Shown here piece by piece: positions 23,979 to 35,036 of a stretch of DNA of 64,000 nucleotides. The notes beneath the pieces were generated by a model that saw nothing but the letters and a program-made list of their open reading frames with translations, made no database searches and had not been told where the DNA came from. The stretch lies in the NCBI GenBank assembly GCA_037447655.1, contig JBBHKE010003477.1, positions 265,173 to 329,172 on the forward strand, written 5' to 3'. The DNA comes from Zygnema cylindricum (lineage: Eukaryota; Streptophyta; Zygnematophyceae; Zygnematales; Zygnemataceae). Position 1 is the stretch's first letter. Every line of letters begins with the position of its first letter. The position numbers and the translations under genes are program-made.

Positions 23979-25193
23979 TGTCATGCCGCATGGTATCGGA
24001 CGCATACGTGCACAATATTTTGCATGCGTACACGATATCGCGCACGCACGCACAATATTGTGCTCGCACGCGCGATATTCTGCATGCGTGCACGATACGG
24101 TGCACGCACACGCGAATTGTGTCCACGCGCACGATATCGTGCACGCGTTCGCGATATTCGGCGTGCGCGTGATTTCATTCACACGCGCACGATATCATTC
24201 TCGCACGCACGATATTTTAGCGTGCGTGTATGATTTTCGGTCGCACGTGCGACCGCGATTTATTTATGTTTGATGTGTACGCTATTCGCGTACACGTCTA
24301 ATAGGACACATACTAATTTCGTGCGTGGGTACCATGTCGTTTCGTGCGCAGGTACACATTTTTCAAGTATTTCGTGCGATACCATATATTTCGTGCGATA
24401 TGTTTCGTTTCGTGCATACGCACGCGATTTGGGGAGTATCGACGTGAAGTATCGTTTGGAGGCGTATCGCGATTTCCGGGCGACGCGACGATTCATATGT
24501 TTATTTAAGTCGCGAACCCATGTAGGTTCGCGCATACATGTAGTTAGGGAGGGTTTTTACCCTCGGACGGTGGATTTTGTTAGGCGTACGGCAGACGATG
24601 TTGGCCGCCTATTGGCCAAACATTTTAAGTAGTTCGTTCATGTGAACTAGCCTAGACTTAGGTTAGGGTTTGCGTATGCGTAGCGTAGCTAATACTTAGT
24701 CTATTTTCAAACTTATAATTTCTAGCTTTTGGACAAGAATTTTCTCTTGGCGGCGGAGCTTTTCTCTTGCTCTCTCTCTCACTGATTGCTCAAGTTTCTT
24801 CTTTTCTTTTGCTAGCTAGCTGTAGATGCTAGATAGTTTACGTATATTCTCCCTTGTAATTATGCCCATGCTTTTAATCCACGCGGCTCAAAGCCAAGTC
24901 CGTAGGGTTCCCTCCAACTTGTGTCATTTTTGGGAAGTGGTGGATTGGAGTTCGTGTGGAGAAGCATCCGGATCCCGCTGCCCTTTCCAGGGACAGCTGA
25001 ACAGTTTGGGTGTTTGTATTTGTGTTGTTTGTATTTTCGGTTGGGGATGGAAGGGTGAATTTTGGCCGAATTTGGAGTTTTCCTTATTTTTGGTTGGAAT
25101 TATTTATTTTGCTTCGTTGCTTACCTATGAGATAACTCTTGTAAAGAATACGTTTAAGACCCAAGAGCCTAGGGCTACCTTGTGGCTGAGTAT
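23979..25193 (+). repeat. Gypsy 5' LTR body
   Basis: About 1.2 kb repeated at 33821-35036, with roughly 3-4% differences by eye. It starts TGTCATGCCGCATGG and the shared part ends GTGGCTGAGTAT. It lacks the 191-bp segment that flanks the 3' copy on both sides. It contains the 20-bp tandem array, then a run of TTTCGTGCGATA-type motifs, and T-rich sequence that probably contains the transcription start. Confidence 0.85.
24011..24228. repeat. 20-bp CpG-dense tandem array in the 5' LTR
   Basis: Eleven units of about 20 bp, most resembling CACGATATCGTGCACGCACG. Nearly every unit has several CpG sites and a partly palindromic core (GATATC, AATATT or TGCATGC). Two units are 1-2 bp short. The same array occurs in the 3' copy at about 33853-34071. 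Confidence 0.9.
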
Positions 25194-25410
25194 TCTTGTC
25201 CAAAAGCCTTCGCATTTCAAAGGCTTTTATTTGAATTAAATTATTAAAAATATCAAATTTATTTTATAAAAAGAAAAAAAATATCACCTTTCATTTTCAG
25301 TTTTAATTCATAGCTTGGTCTCTTCTATTTTCTTTCCAAATTACATTTCGTTTTCAGTTTTGCTTTGAAATAAAAATATTACAAAATTAATTAATTTTAT
25401 AAATTTTATT

Positions 25411-25446
<36 letters not shown>

Positions 25447-26547
25447 ATATTGTTTTTGTTTCCGCTATTTCTTTCTTTTAATCTTTGTCTCTTATTCTGT
25501 CACCACTATATTTCTTGGCTTTAGTGTTAAACCTAAATTTAGTATCAAATTTAGGGTTAATCTGCAAAATTAGGGTTGCAGCATATTTAGGGTTTATTCC
25601 TTTTGATTCCAGTCCTTAGGTCAGTATCCTTTTATTCTTTGGCTGCAGATTTGGAGTCTTGGCCGTCTAGAATTAGGGTTTTCCTTTGGAATTAGGGTTT
25701 TCCAAGTGGAATTAGGGTTGACTGCTGGCTTTGGATTATTGTGGTCACAAGTTGGGCTGTATATCTGGAGTTTGAGCGGCCTCGTACTTTATTCTAACAC
25801 ACGTTCCCTATCTATCGTATTTGTTTGTCTTATTGTTTATTTTTCTTCCACCGAACGCTATCTTCCCTCCCTTCCATTGATCCCCTAACATTCCACGACA
25901 TACATCTTCACGGTACAAACGGGTCTTGCGGAGGATTATTTTGGAGACGTTGCTCGGAGCGAATTTCGTGGAGTGAATTTTATCACAGGGAGCTGTGCAA
26001 AACCCGACTTGCTTCGAACAAGTTCGGTTCACCCTTAGTGCTCACCAAAGCACTAAAGGTGTCTGTAAGTAGCCGATGCCTTGCGGGTGCAAGAGCGTTC
26101 CGATTTAGTGTGGACACTCGTGTAGGGGATCGGTGTGGAAGGGTTCCATAGTGAACCTTTTTTATAGAGCATTTGCATTTTCCGGCTTTCCCTGCATGCT
26201 ATCTGGCCCTAAGTGGCCTTGGATTTTCTTGTGACTATCTGGAGTGGGATTTCTTGCTAGATCTTGCCGTGGGTGGCACTTTGTAGACCTTTTCCCGGCT
26301 GTGTTCTTGTAGATCTGCACCCTAGGGTGCCTAGATAGCAATTTTCTTGTTTTTATAGATCTAGCCCTTTGGCCTTGCCAACTGTTTGCAGGGTAGAGGT
26401 TTTGGTAAACCGACTTCTTGCTAGATACGACCATCGGGTCTTGATAGTGACTGGTGTGTTGACTGGACGAGTGGATTAGTTTGACATGTGTTGCATCTCG
26501 ATTAGGTCTTGCCAAACATTTCATTATTGTAGTCAGGGTTTTCCCCT
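25194..26547 (+). other. Gypsy 5' leader
   Basis: Non-coding part between the LTR body and gag. It contains a short inverted repeat (AAAAGCCTT...AAGGCTTTT, 25201-25228), a 31-base A run (25415-25445), three GAATTAGGGTT repeats (about 25669-25720), and a CCACGACA motif near 25896 similar to the element's outer end. No tRNA-complementary primer site was recognised. Confidence 0.6.
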
Positions 26548-27171
26548 TTGTTTGTGCCCACAGATTGGGATAACCTTCATTATTTATCCGAGTCCACCCA
26601 AAGAGGTACACTGTATCGTCCTCCGCAGATAAATCCTTCGGATTTTCCCGAATCATGGACCACATCCGATCCGATTACGAATCGCAGATCGTCGTCAGTG
26701 CGGTCTGGTCTCACATCTACGTCATCTGTGTCCTCGGTTTCATCTAGGTCACAACTAGAGGGGACCGAAGAAGACTTCCTAGAGGAAACCTTTCCTACTC
26801 CTCACACTCGTAGGTCCCCTATCAGCCCATCTTTGGCACAACCGGCCAATCCTTCCCTTTATGACATGGCTTTCTCTTCAGAGGGATCCATGGGAAGGAT
26901 GCAATTCTGCTTTTCCAGATTAAAGGACACCATGTCCTTGTCGCATTTCCGTATGTTATACAATACGGAAATGAGGGATTTAGCATTTAGATATCAGGAT
27001 AGGTTTGACCTCTGTGTCGCTTTTTCCCTACACGGTCGATACCTTCGTGGTACGGCCCGCACACTCTACACTCGCAAGTACAAGGATGTGCTTCCGATGA
27101 CAAAGTACGTGGCTCCCTTTGCGGGGTTACCAGAAGTCTTAGGCCAAGTGGATATCCCATATCAGGCACCA
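26548..27171 (+). CDS. gag: Gypsy gag, N-terminal segment
   Basis: First open segment of the polyprotein. It has a Ser/Thr/Pro-rich start, then the beginning of a capsid-like region (DLAFRYQDRFDLCVAF). The frame is open from about 26548, but the first in-frame ATG is at 26866. Translation may therefore start there, or upstream through a spliced leader; a TTTGTGCCCACAG acceptor-like sequence lies at the 5' end of the frame. The frame runs into a stop at 27184, while the same protein continues in the next frame from about 27171 (a one-base shift near an A pair). Confidence 0.75.
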
Positions 27172-28845
27172 AGACAGCTGTATTAGATGCGAATGGGGAC
27201 GAGTTGTATCCAGCTTTCCCTGAGGTTCCGCGTCAGTATGCGGTGGCTGCCCGAGCGGCGGTCCCAGCTAGAGTTAGGGGCACCATTCGCTTACGTGACC
27301 CTCTCTCAGTCATGTTTGACATCCTCCAAGAGGAGTACCGGATGCAAAATGCGGATCAGATCAAAGAGTTAATGAACTTCGAGCGTAGGCCTGGCGAAAC
27401 TGCCCCTGCCTTGCGAGCTCGGATGGAAATACTACGAGAAGCATTACCAGACTTCATGTCAGATGCGGAGGCTGTCCAGATATTTGTGGGACAGTTTCCA
27501 GGTCCATCAAAGAGGTTTATCCAAAACCACCTTAGTCAGATGTATGGACTGAAATTCACCTTTGAACAAGCGGCTCAATACGCGGTAGAGTATGAGATGC
27601 AGACCTCGTGGTGGGATGCCCATGAGCGTTCCAAACCTCCTCACAGAGAACCAGTTAATCCATCTCCTCCTCCACCTAAAAACCCATGGCCTCCTAATAG
27701 GCCCCAGAAGACGCCGGCCATGGGAACTCCACCCGTTAGTCCCGGAAACCGAATGTGTTTCCGATGTGGAAAAACCGGGCACGATGCCCGCATGTGTCCG
27801 GACAAGGCGGCCACTTGCACTCATTGCCACGAAAAGGGACATTATGTCCATCGGTGCCACATCAAGGACCCTAATTTCACCTATCAAAATCAGATAAAGA
27901 ACGGTGGAATTCCGGCCCGTTCCGCGAAACCAGTCACCCCGTCTAAGGAGACCGAGAAAGAGGAAGTTCCCCCTAAGATCTCTCGTAGAGAGAGAGAAAA
28001 GGCCGAACTTCAAGCCACAATGGCGGCCATGATGAAAGAGCAATTCGCAGCTTTCATGGCGGAAATGAAACCCCAGTTTACTGGGATGGCCAGGACCGTT
28101 GTCCACATGCCGTCGTTGGCCGGGCGAACCCTTCGGGATTCCACCGTCCAACAACGGGTTGCCACATTTGAAAAGGGCTCAGCAGATCATAACCGAGTGG
28201 GCAAATTACAAAATTCTCGTGTCCCACTCTCATTTGCAAAAGAGCCTCTGCCTTCCCTACCGGACACAGTTTATACCATCGCGGCAGAGGCACTGACCAT
28301 ATTGGATGGAACTATTCATGAGGCTCATCGGGTAAAGGAGCGATTAAGTATTCTTTCCGCAATATTAGAGGATGTACCCAAAGCCCTTCCCCTCGTTGAT
28401 GAGGTCGCAGCGGCAACCGCTTTGAGAGCTCTGCAGTTGAACCGCAGTCTCTCAGCGGTTCAACCCGTTACTACGGAAGAGCGTCGTAATCTCGATCCCC
28501 ATATCAGTTTCTTTGATAACTCACGGGGATCATTCTCAGTGAACGGTGTTCATCCCACTCTTCCTCTCATGGACACCGGGGCCAAACTCGTGATCCTCGG
28601 ATCCGGATTTGGGCTCAAGCTTGGTCTGACAATAGACAAGCTTCAGGCGACCACTACCCGTCTTGTTACTTCGGCTGGGACCACGGAGCCGGTCCTCGGA
28701 ATCACAAAGGACCCGCTCAGCTTTCGGTTTGAGACAGGAACCGAAAATGAGTCCGTTGAAATTGCAGTCAAAGCATTAGTCACTAAATGTGACGACTATG
28801 AGTGTTTGGTGGGTCAAACGTTATATTCCGAATTGGCGGTGGTGT
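27171..28845 (+). CDS. gag-pro: Gypsy gag C-terminal part, zinc knuckles and protease
   Basis: Continues the capsid-like region (IKELMNFERRPGETAPALRA, then FEQAAQYAVEYE). Two CCHC zinc knuckles of the form C-x2-C-x4-H-x4-C follow (about 27750-27860; CFRCGKTGHDARMC and CTHCHEKGHYVHRC), which bind nucleic acid in nucleocapsid proteins. A basic/acidic linker leads to a retropepsin-like aspartic protease with the active site MDTGA (Asp codon 28572-28574). The reading moves to the next frame at about 28845, within a GGTGGTGTGG stretch. Confidence 0.85.
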
Positions 28846-29262
28846 GGACATGCACGACCAAACATTTTCTTACCGACCGACACACTTTCCGGAGCGCAAA
28901 ATCTGCCTCCCTCTCATTTCAGCCCGCCGACCTTTGCCCACTATGGCTCACTCGGCTACGGCTCTTCCCGCATTTTTGGGGAACTCCGTTGGGGAGGAAA
29001 TTTTCCACTCTCTTTCGGCCGAAGAAATTATACCGGATAGTTCCCCCTTACCCGAGCTCTTTGCGGAACCGGGTTTTCTTATTAATTCTCACACATTTGA
29101 CAGTATTTATAAGTCCACATTATCTATTCCATTAACGCCTATCCCTCCTATACCTACAGTGGTAACCGATCCTTCGGGTTTCCTCCCAATCAGTTGGAAG
29201 CCCGTACAGCTGAGTCCTCATACAGACGGGGTCGTTATATTAGATCTATTCGCTGGGATGGC
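28845..29262 (+). CDS. Gypsy polyprotein: linker and start of methyltransferase
   Basis: Third open segment. It holds a Pro-rich linker after the protease, then motif I of a cytosine-5 DNA methyltransferase (VVILDLFAGM, about 29232-29262), the loop that binds S-adenosylmethionine. The frame is lost just after motif I in a short G-rich stretch (GGGATGG), and the methyltransferase continues in the next frame. Confidence 0.8.
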
Positions 29263-30230
29263 ACTTCACTATTGTCATGTTTACGGAATGGTCTCCTCAT
29301 CCGTCACTACTATGCAGTAGAAATTGATGCATTAGCTAGGAAAGCACAATTGCACTACTGTAATCTCTTGCATTCACAATATCCACACTTGTTTCCAAAG
29401 TCAGCCTTTCTACACATGCACACTGCTCTTCCACAAGACATCCGCATCCTTAGTAATCATCATCTCCGAGATGTCGAACCGATAGACCTTGTTTTCGGAG
29501 GGTGGGAGTGTCAAGGCATGTCTCGGGCCGGCAAAGGTCTTGGTTTGGCGGATCCCCGTACCAAATTGTTTTTTGAGCTTTTGAGGGTCCTTCGTTTTCT
29601 TCAAACCATGGCCAAGCCTGTCGGATACATTTTAGAGAACGTCGCCGCTTATAATGATCCTCGGCCAACAGTTCTGGCTGACTATAAGCGCATAGAACAT
29701 CTTATCGGACCCCCGCTAATTATTGATGCCGCTCGGCATGGGTCCTTGGCACATCGGGTTCGCTCCAAATGGACGAACCTAATCGATGTTGGTCGTCTTC
29801 GTGAGGCTAATTTGTCGGTACGACCTCCGACTATAGACATTACGACCGCTTTGCTTCCCTTCCACCAAGTCCAATCTTGTGTCCAATCTGACTACCCTCC
29901 GAATTACAACATTAATGTTCCTGGCCAGCCCCTCAAGGTGCTTCCTACTTTAGTGTCTTACCCTAATTCCCATGCATACTCTCATAACGGTCCAGGCATG
30001 CTCCGGAATAATGTCACTGGAGAGTTAGAGGAGCCTACTGCCACAGAACGGGAACATCTCATGCATTTTATTCCAGGCACGACTGCGGCCCCCGGCCTTA
30101 CGGATAGACAGCGTTGCACTTTGTTGGGTAGGGTCATGGATCCTCAATCTTTATCATTTGTCTTAGGTCTCGGCCTTGCAGCTGGTCGCTACGCACAGAA
30201 TCACCCCGTGCAACCAGCTGGGGGGGGGAA
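29262..30230 (+). CDS. Cytosine-5 DNA methyltransferase domain in the Gypsy polyprotein
   Basis: Predicted to transfer a methyl group from S-adenosylmethionine to cytosine C5. Visible motifs after motif I are YYAVEIDALARK (motif II region), GGWECQGMSRAGKGLG (motif IV; catalytic Cys codon 29509-29511), GYILENVAAY (motif VI, ENV), SLAHRVRSKWTNLI (motif VIII-like), and a C-terminal block with TDRQRCTLLGRVMD (motif X region). Motif IV has Glu-Cys-Gln where most enzymes have Pro-Cys-Gln. The SLAHRVR block resembles DNMT3-like and some phage or bacterial enzymes more than the usual QRR form. It is fused in frame to reverse transcriptase downstream. No CXXC, BAH or other targeting domain is seen. 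The domain is clear; activity of this copy is uncertain. Confidence 0.88.
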
Positions 30231-31992
30231 TATAGCGGCTCCTTCACGGCTTGTTTCCTCTCGCACCTCTCCTAGTCTAAAGGGAAATCCATTTCAGTTT
30301 TTTCTCTTCCCTTCTCTCACACCGGCGGTTAAGGACATCTCCATCTATGATTTCCTCAACCCCAGTCATATGTCTTGGGAAATCCCGGCCTATACAGCCG
30401 TTCAATCCACAATTTCATCGTTTCTTGGCCCTCCACCGCACTGGACAGCTGCATTTCCGACGCGTAGCTGGCACCATTGGGTGAATTGCTTGCAGCAAAC
30501 TCCGGTAAAATACGAGTTAGGCCACTCACTCATCGCCGATGAGCAAATTGCATTTGCTCAGGCAATGGAAGCTTTCACTATTAAGAGTCCGGAGACGCCC
30601 AAGTGGAAGTTCGGTTCCAGTCTCACAATGGCGGAACAGGCACTATTAAGTGACACAGTCACCCGTCATATAGATGCGTTTGCTTTCTCCATGAATGACC
30701 TTGGACGTCATTCTACTTACAAAATGTCTATCGACCTTGAAGACGATCGACCTATCTTTAAGCCGAAACACCGTCTCTCTGAAATGGAATGGGAGATGGT
30801 GGACAAAAGATGCGCTGAATTGGAAGAAGCCGGTCTAATCTATCGGTCGGATTCCACCTTTGCCGCCCCCACAGTCATGCCTAGGAAGAAAGATTCCGAC
30901 GGAAATTTTACTGAGCGAAGAATGTGTGGGGACTATCGAGAGCTCAATGCTCGGACCGTTCAAGACCGCCACCCTATGCCTCTAGCGGAGGAAATATTTG
31001 ACCATGTAGGTGGTGCAAAGTTCTTTAGCATTCTTGACTTGCGTCAAGGGTTTAACCAGATTGAAATCGAGGAAAGAGATCGGCATAAAACTGCATTTTG
31101 GGGCAGTGATGGTCGGTGGGAATGGGCAGTCATGCCTTTCGGTCTTAAAAACGCACCCGCCGTGTTTCAAAAAGTCATGGATTCGGTGCTGGGTGGATGT
31201 AAATTTGCCCGGTGCTACATCGATGACTTGATAATCGCTTCCGCCACGGTCGAGGAACACGCCCGCCATATTGAGTGGGTTCTCACCGAGTTGAAGAAAG
31301 TCGGGCTGAAGTGTCACCCAGCCAAGTGTACGTTCGGTGCGGAGGGAGTGCCCTACCTCGGCCATTTTATTTCGGCTGAGGGCATCACCCCCTTGGAAGC
31401 TAAGGTAGAGGCAATCACGAAATTGCCAGCTCCCACAGATCTCACTAGTCTGAGGGCTTTTCTCGGACTAGCCAATTATTACCGTCGGTTTGTACTAAAT
31501 TTTAGTACGATTGCTTCTCCCCTCAATGACCTTCTCAAAAAAGAAGTGCCTTTTGTTTGGGGACCCGCCCAAGTAGAAGCGTTTCAAAAACTGAAAACCG
31601 CCCTCTCTAGCGCTCCCATTCTTCGACCTCCTAACCACAAGCTTCCCTTTTGCCTACAAACCGATTTCGGGAAGCCAGGCATTGCGGCTATTTTAACGCA
31701 AAGAGAGTTGAATGGAGAGGAATACGTAGTGGCATACGCTAGCCGGAGCAATAACCGAGCTGAATCTAATTACAGTAGTTATGAGGGTGAATGTCTCGCC
31801 GCGGTATGGGGTATTGTTCATTTTCGACATTATCTTTACGGCAAGCCATTCACGCTCCTAACTGATCATCAACCCCTTCATTGGTTGATGACCAACGATA
31901 AGCTTTCAGGGAAGCTTGCCCGATGGGCTTTAATTTTACAAGAGTACGACGTTGAGATCATCCATCGGCCCGGTTTGTTAAGCTTGAACGCA
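30231..31992 (+). CDS. pol: Gypsy reverse transcriptase and RNase H
   Basis: Same frame as the methyltransferase. After a linker the RT domain shows KMSIDLEDDRPIFKPKHRLS, MCGDYRELNARTV, FFSILDLRQGFNQIEIEE (first catalytic Asp), MPFGLKNAPAVFQKVMD and CYIDD (31213-31227; catalytic YIDD). GHFISAEGI, LRAFLGLANYYRRFV and a Gypsy-type RNase H follow, with TDFGKPGIAAIL, YEGECLAAVW and LLTDHQPLHWL supplying Asp, Glu and Asp. The frame slips near 31990, after HRPG, where RNase H passes into the integrase linker. Confidence 0.93.
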
Positions 31993-33075
31993 ACGGGATT
32001 TCTCGAAATCCATTACCTCGGACCACCGATAACGGAGTCCGACAAGATTTCGACGAGGATGAGGTACTAGTAATGTTGGCTGGTGCCTATATCATTTGCT
32101 GTCTCTCTTCTGTTCCTCACCCTCGACCGGCCACAGATCCGTGGCGCGACGGCCCATTAATCCTCTTCCTCTCCTCTCAAACACTTCGGCCCGGTACTAC
32201 CGCCGAGGAGGAAGACGGAGTGGAGAAACGAGCCAAAATTTTTTTGTGGCTCGGCGGATCTTTAGTTCGATTGCTGGCGGACAGCAGTCATCGGCATGTT
32301 CCCGGGCCAACCAAGCGTTTGTCCTTGATTGAGCAGATACATACCGAGCTTGGCCATTATGGGACCAAGCGTACTTTGAGCCTTGTACATGCACGCTATT
32401 GGTGGTCTAGAATGCGGGCGGATGTGGCGGCCATTCTCCATAAATGCGCCACATGCGACCGGCTACTCACCTCTTTTTGTAATCGGCAGGTGTCTCTACA
32501 ACCATTGCCCATCAGAGGATTGTTTTATCGCTCGTCTGTGGATCTCGCCGGACCGTTTCCCTTATCTCAAAAGGGGAAACAATACACCATGATAATGATT
32601 GAAAATTTTAGCAAGTGGGTAGATGTGGTCGCTCTTCCCCACAAGACCGCTAAATTGACCACTGCTGCTTTTAAAGAGCACGTTCTCATGCGTTATGGAG
32701 CTCCTGCGGAGGTTCTCACGGACCAGGGTACGGAGTTCCGCGGGGAATTTCAAGAGATGTTGGATGAAGCTTTAATTGATCATCGCCGGACGAGTCGTGA
32801 TCACCCACAAGCCGATGGCTTAGCGGAACGAGCCGTCCAAACTTTCAAGCGGGCTCTTCGAAAGCATTGTTTGGAGAAACACATCTCTGTTTGGGACGAA
32901 TCCTTGGGCTATATCACCATGGGGTACCGGATGTCCGTACAGGCTAGTTTGGCTAATTTCAGCCCGTACTATATTCTCTTCGGCCGAGCACCCTTGCTCG
33001 GTCGGAATATTCAGAAAGCAGCAAGTTTACCTTTGCCTCTAATGTCTGACACCATATTCTTGGAAGAACTACTCG
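31993..33075 (+). CDS. Gypsy integrase
   Basis: Inserts the element DNA into the genome. The N-terminal HHCC zinc-binding region is at about 32335-32465 (HTELGHYGTKRTL...CATCDR). The catalytic core follows with the D-D-E triad in SSVDLAGPF, LTDQGTEF and GLAERAVQTF. The spacing is normal and no stop lies within the core. The frame shifts at about 33075, after the core. Confidence 0.92.
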
Positions 33076-33610
33076 CCGTGCATTGCTTTTCGCTCGTGAG
33101 ATGCCCATGGCTTTTGATAATTTGCAGATTGCCCAACATCGGGATACCTTGCGCTTTGCCACTACGCGAAGTGGCAGTTACAAGCCTCAACTGAAATCTT
33201 ACCAAGTCGGAGATTACGTGTACCTTCGTCGACAATCTTTCGACACTTTGGACACAGATGTTTCACCACACATTCTTCGTGTGGTGGAAATAGATGCTAA
33301 TGGGATGTTGGGTTTGCAGGGTGCGGATACAAGGATAACCCGAGAGCATTCGAAGAACTGTGCACCTTGTTACTTACCGGATTTGTCACAGGATATGGAT
33401 CCGATGAGGATGCCAATCACAGAGGCGACGAAATGTACCATTTGCAGGCGAGCAGACGGCGAGACTTCCATGCTCTTGTGCGACCATTGTAACCAAGGGT
33501 TCCACATGGAGTGTTTAGTTCCTCCATTGACTGCTGTGCCAGGTGGCCATTGGTTTTGCCATGGCTGTCGTGAGCTGCCAGCGGTTTTGACCAGCTCCTT
33601 CGCAGGCTAA
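33076..33610 (+). CDS. Gypsy integrase C-terminus with PHD finger
   Basis: The segment begins with the conserved region after the integrase core (AFDNLQIAQHRDTLRF, then the SH3-like VGDYVYLRR). It ends with a PHD finger at about 33430-33580, pattern C4-H-C3: CTICRRADGETSMLLCDHC, GFHMEC, and HWFCHGC. PHD fingers commonly read histone H3 tails, so this may steer integration, a job done by chromodomains in many plant Gypsy elements. The reading frame ends with TAA at 33608-33610, just before the polypurine run. Confidence 0.9.
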
Positions 33611-33627
33611 GGAGCTGGGGGGGGGGG
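33611..33627 (+). other. Polypurine tract
   Basis: GGAGCT followed by eleven G directly after the polyprotein stop, the expected position of the plus-strand primer. The sequence that follows is the 191-bp repeat, not TGTCATG. Confidence 0.75.
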
Positions 33628-33818
33628 AATTATAGGATTCACTTATTGCTAAGGGAGTATTCTTCCCTTTTTATTCTTTTGCCATCTTCACCTTTATTCT
33701 TTTGCATGTTGTATATACATTTTGACCATCTCATTCATTTGCGTTTGTATATATGTTTGGAGCTTGACTTTGCTGGTTGGGATGCATGTTCGCTCTTTCT
33801 AGTCTCTCATGCACGACA
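33628..33818 (+). repeat. 191-bp direct repeat, copy 1
   Basis: Starts AATTATAGGATTCAC and ends CATGCACGACA. It appears identical to 35037-35227. It sits between the polypurine tract and the 3' LTR body, with GC as the only spacer before TGTCATG. Confidence 0.95.
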
Positions 33819-33820
33819 GC

Positions 33821-35036
33821 TGTCATGCCGCATGGTATCGGACGCATACGTGCACAATATTTTGCATGCGTACACGATATCGCGCACAGCACGCACAATA
33901 TTGTGCTCGCACGCGCGATATTCTGCATGCGTGCACGATACGGTGCACGCACACGCGATATTGTGTCCACGCGCACGATATCGTGCACGCGTTCGCGATA
34001 TTCGGCGTGCGCGTGATTTCATTCACACGCGCACGATATCATTCTCGCACGCACGATATTTTAGCGTGCGTGTATGATTTTCGGTCGCACGTGCGACCGC
34101 GATTTATTTATGTTTGATGTGTACGCTATTCGCGTACACGTCTAATAGGACACATACTAATTTCGTGCGTGGTACCATGTCGTTTCGTGCGCAGGTACAC
34201 ATTTTTCAAGTATTTCGTGCGATACCATATATTTCGTGCGATATGTTTCGTTTCGTGCATACGCACGCGATTTGGGGAGTATCGACGTGAAGTATCGTTT
34301 GGAGGCGTATCGCGATTTCCGGGCGACGCGACGATTCATATGTTTATTTAAGTCGCGAACCCATGTAGGTTCGCGCATACATGTAGTTAGGGAGGGTTTT
34401 TACCCTCGGACAGTGGATTATGCGGAACGTGCGGCAGACAATGTTGGCCGCCTATTGGCCAACATTCTAAGTAGTTCTTTCATGTGAACTAGCCTAGACT
34501 TAGGTTAGGGTTTGCGTAGGCGTAGCGTAGCTAATACTTAGTCTATTTTCAGACTTAGAATTTCTAGCTTTTGGACAAGAATTTTCTCTTGGCGGCGGAG
34601 CTTTCTCTTGCTCTCTCTCTCACCGATTGCTCAAGTTTCTTCCTTTCTTTTGCTAGCTAGCTGTAGAGGCTAGATAGTTTACGTACATTCTCTCTTGTAA
34701 TTCTGCCCACGCTTTTAATCCACGCGGCTCAAAGCCAAGTCCGGAAGGTTTCCCTCCAACTTGTGTCATTTTTGGGAAGTGGTGGATTGGAGTTCGTGTG
34801 GAGAAGCATCCGGATCCGGCTGCCCTTCCCACGGACAGCCGAACGGTTTGGGTGTTGGTATTTGTGTTGTTTGTATTTTCGGTTGGGAATGGAAGGGTGA
34901 TTTTTGGCCGAATTTGGAGTTTTCCTTGTTTTTGGTTGGAATTATTTATTTTGCTTTGCTGCTTTCTTATGAGATAACTCTTGTAAAGAATACGTAGAAG
35001 ACCCAAGAGCCTAGTGGCTACCTTGTGGCTGAGTAT
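33821..35036 (+). repeat. Gypsy 3' LTR body
   Basis: Repeat of 23979-25193, including the 20-bp CpG array (about 33853-34071). It differs from the 5' copy by scattered substitutions and 1-bp indels, with a denser cluster near 34410-34435. After GAGTAT it runs directly into copy 2 of the 191-bp repeat. Confidence 0.9.

Noticed and set aside
23990-24002. TGGTATCGGACGC as a Gypsy primer-binding site
   Set aside because: Resembles the initiator Met site but lies inside the repeated LTR body, and the match weakens after eight bases.
24011-24228. CRISPR-like array
   Set aside because: Units are contiguous 20-mers with no spacers, in a eukaryotic LTR.
23839-24273. Open frames on both strands in the Gypsy 5' LTR (and at 33646-34117)
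   Set aside because: By-product of the stop-poor 20-bp CpG array; no protein features, and it lies in an LTR.
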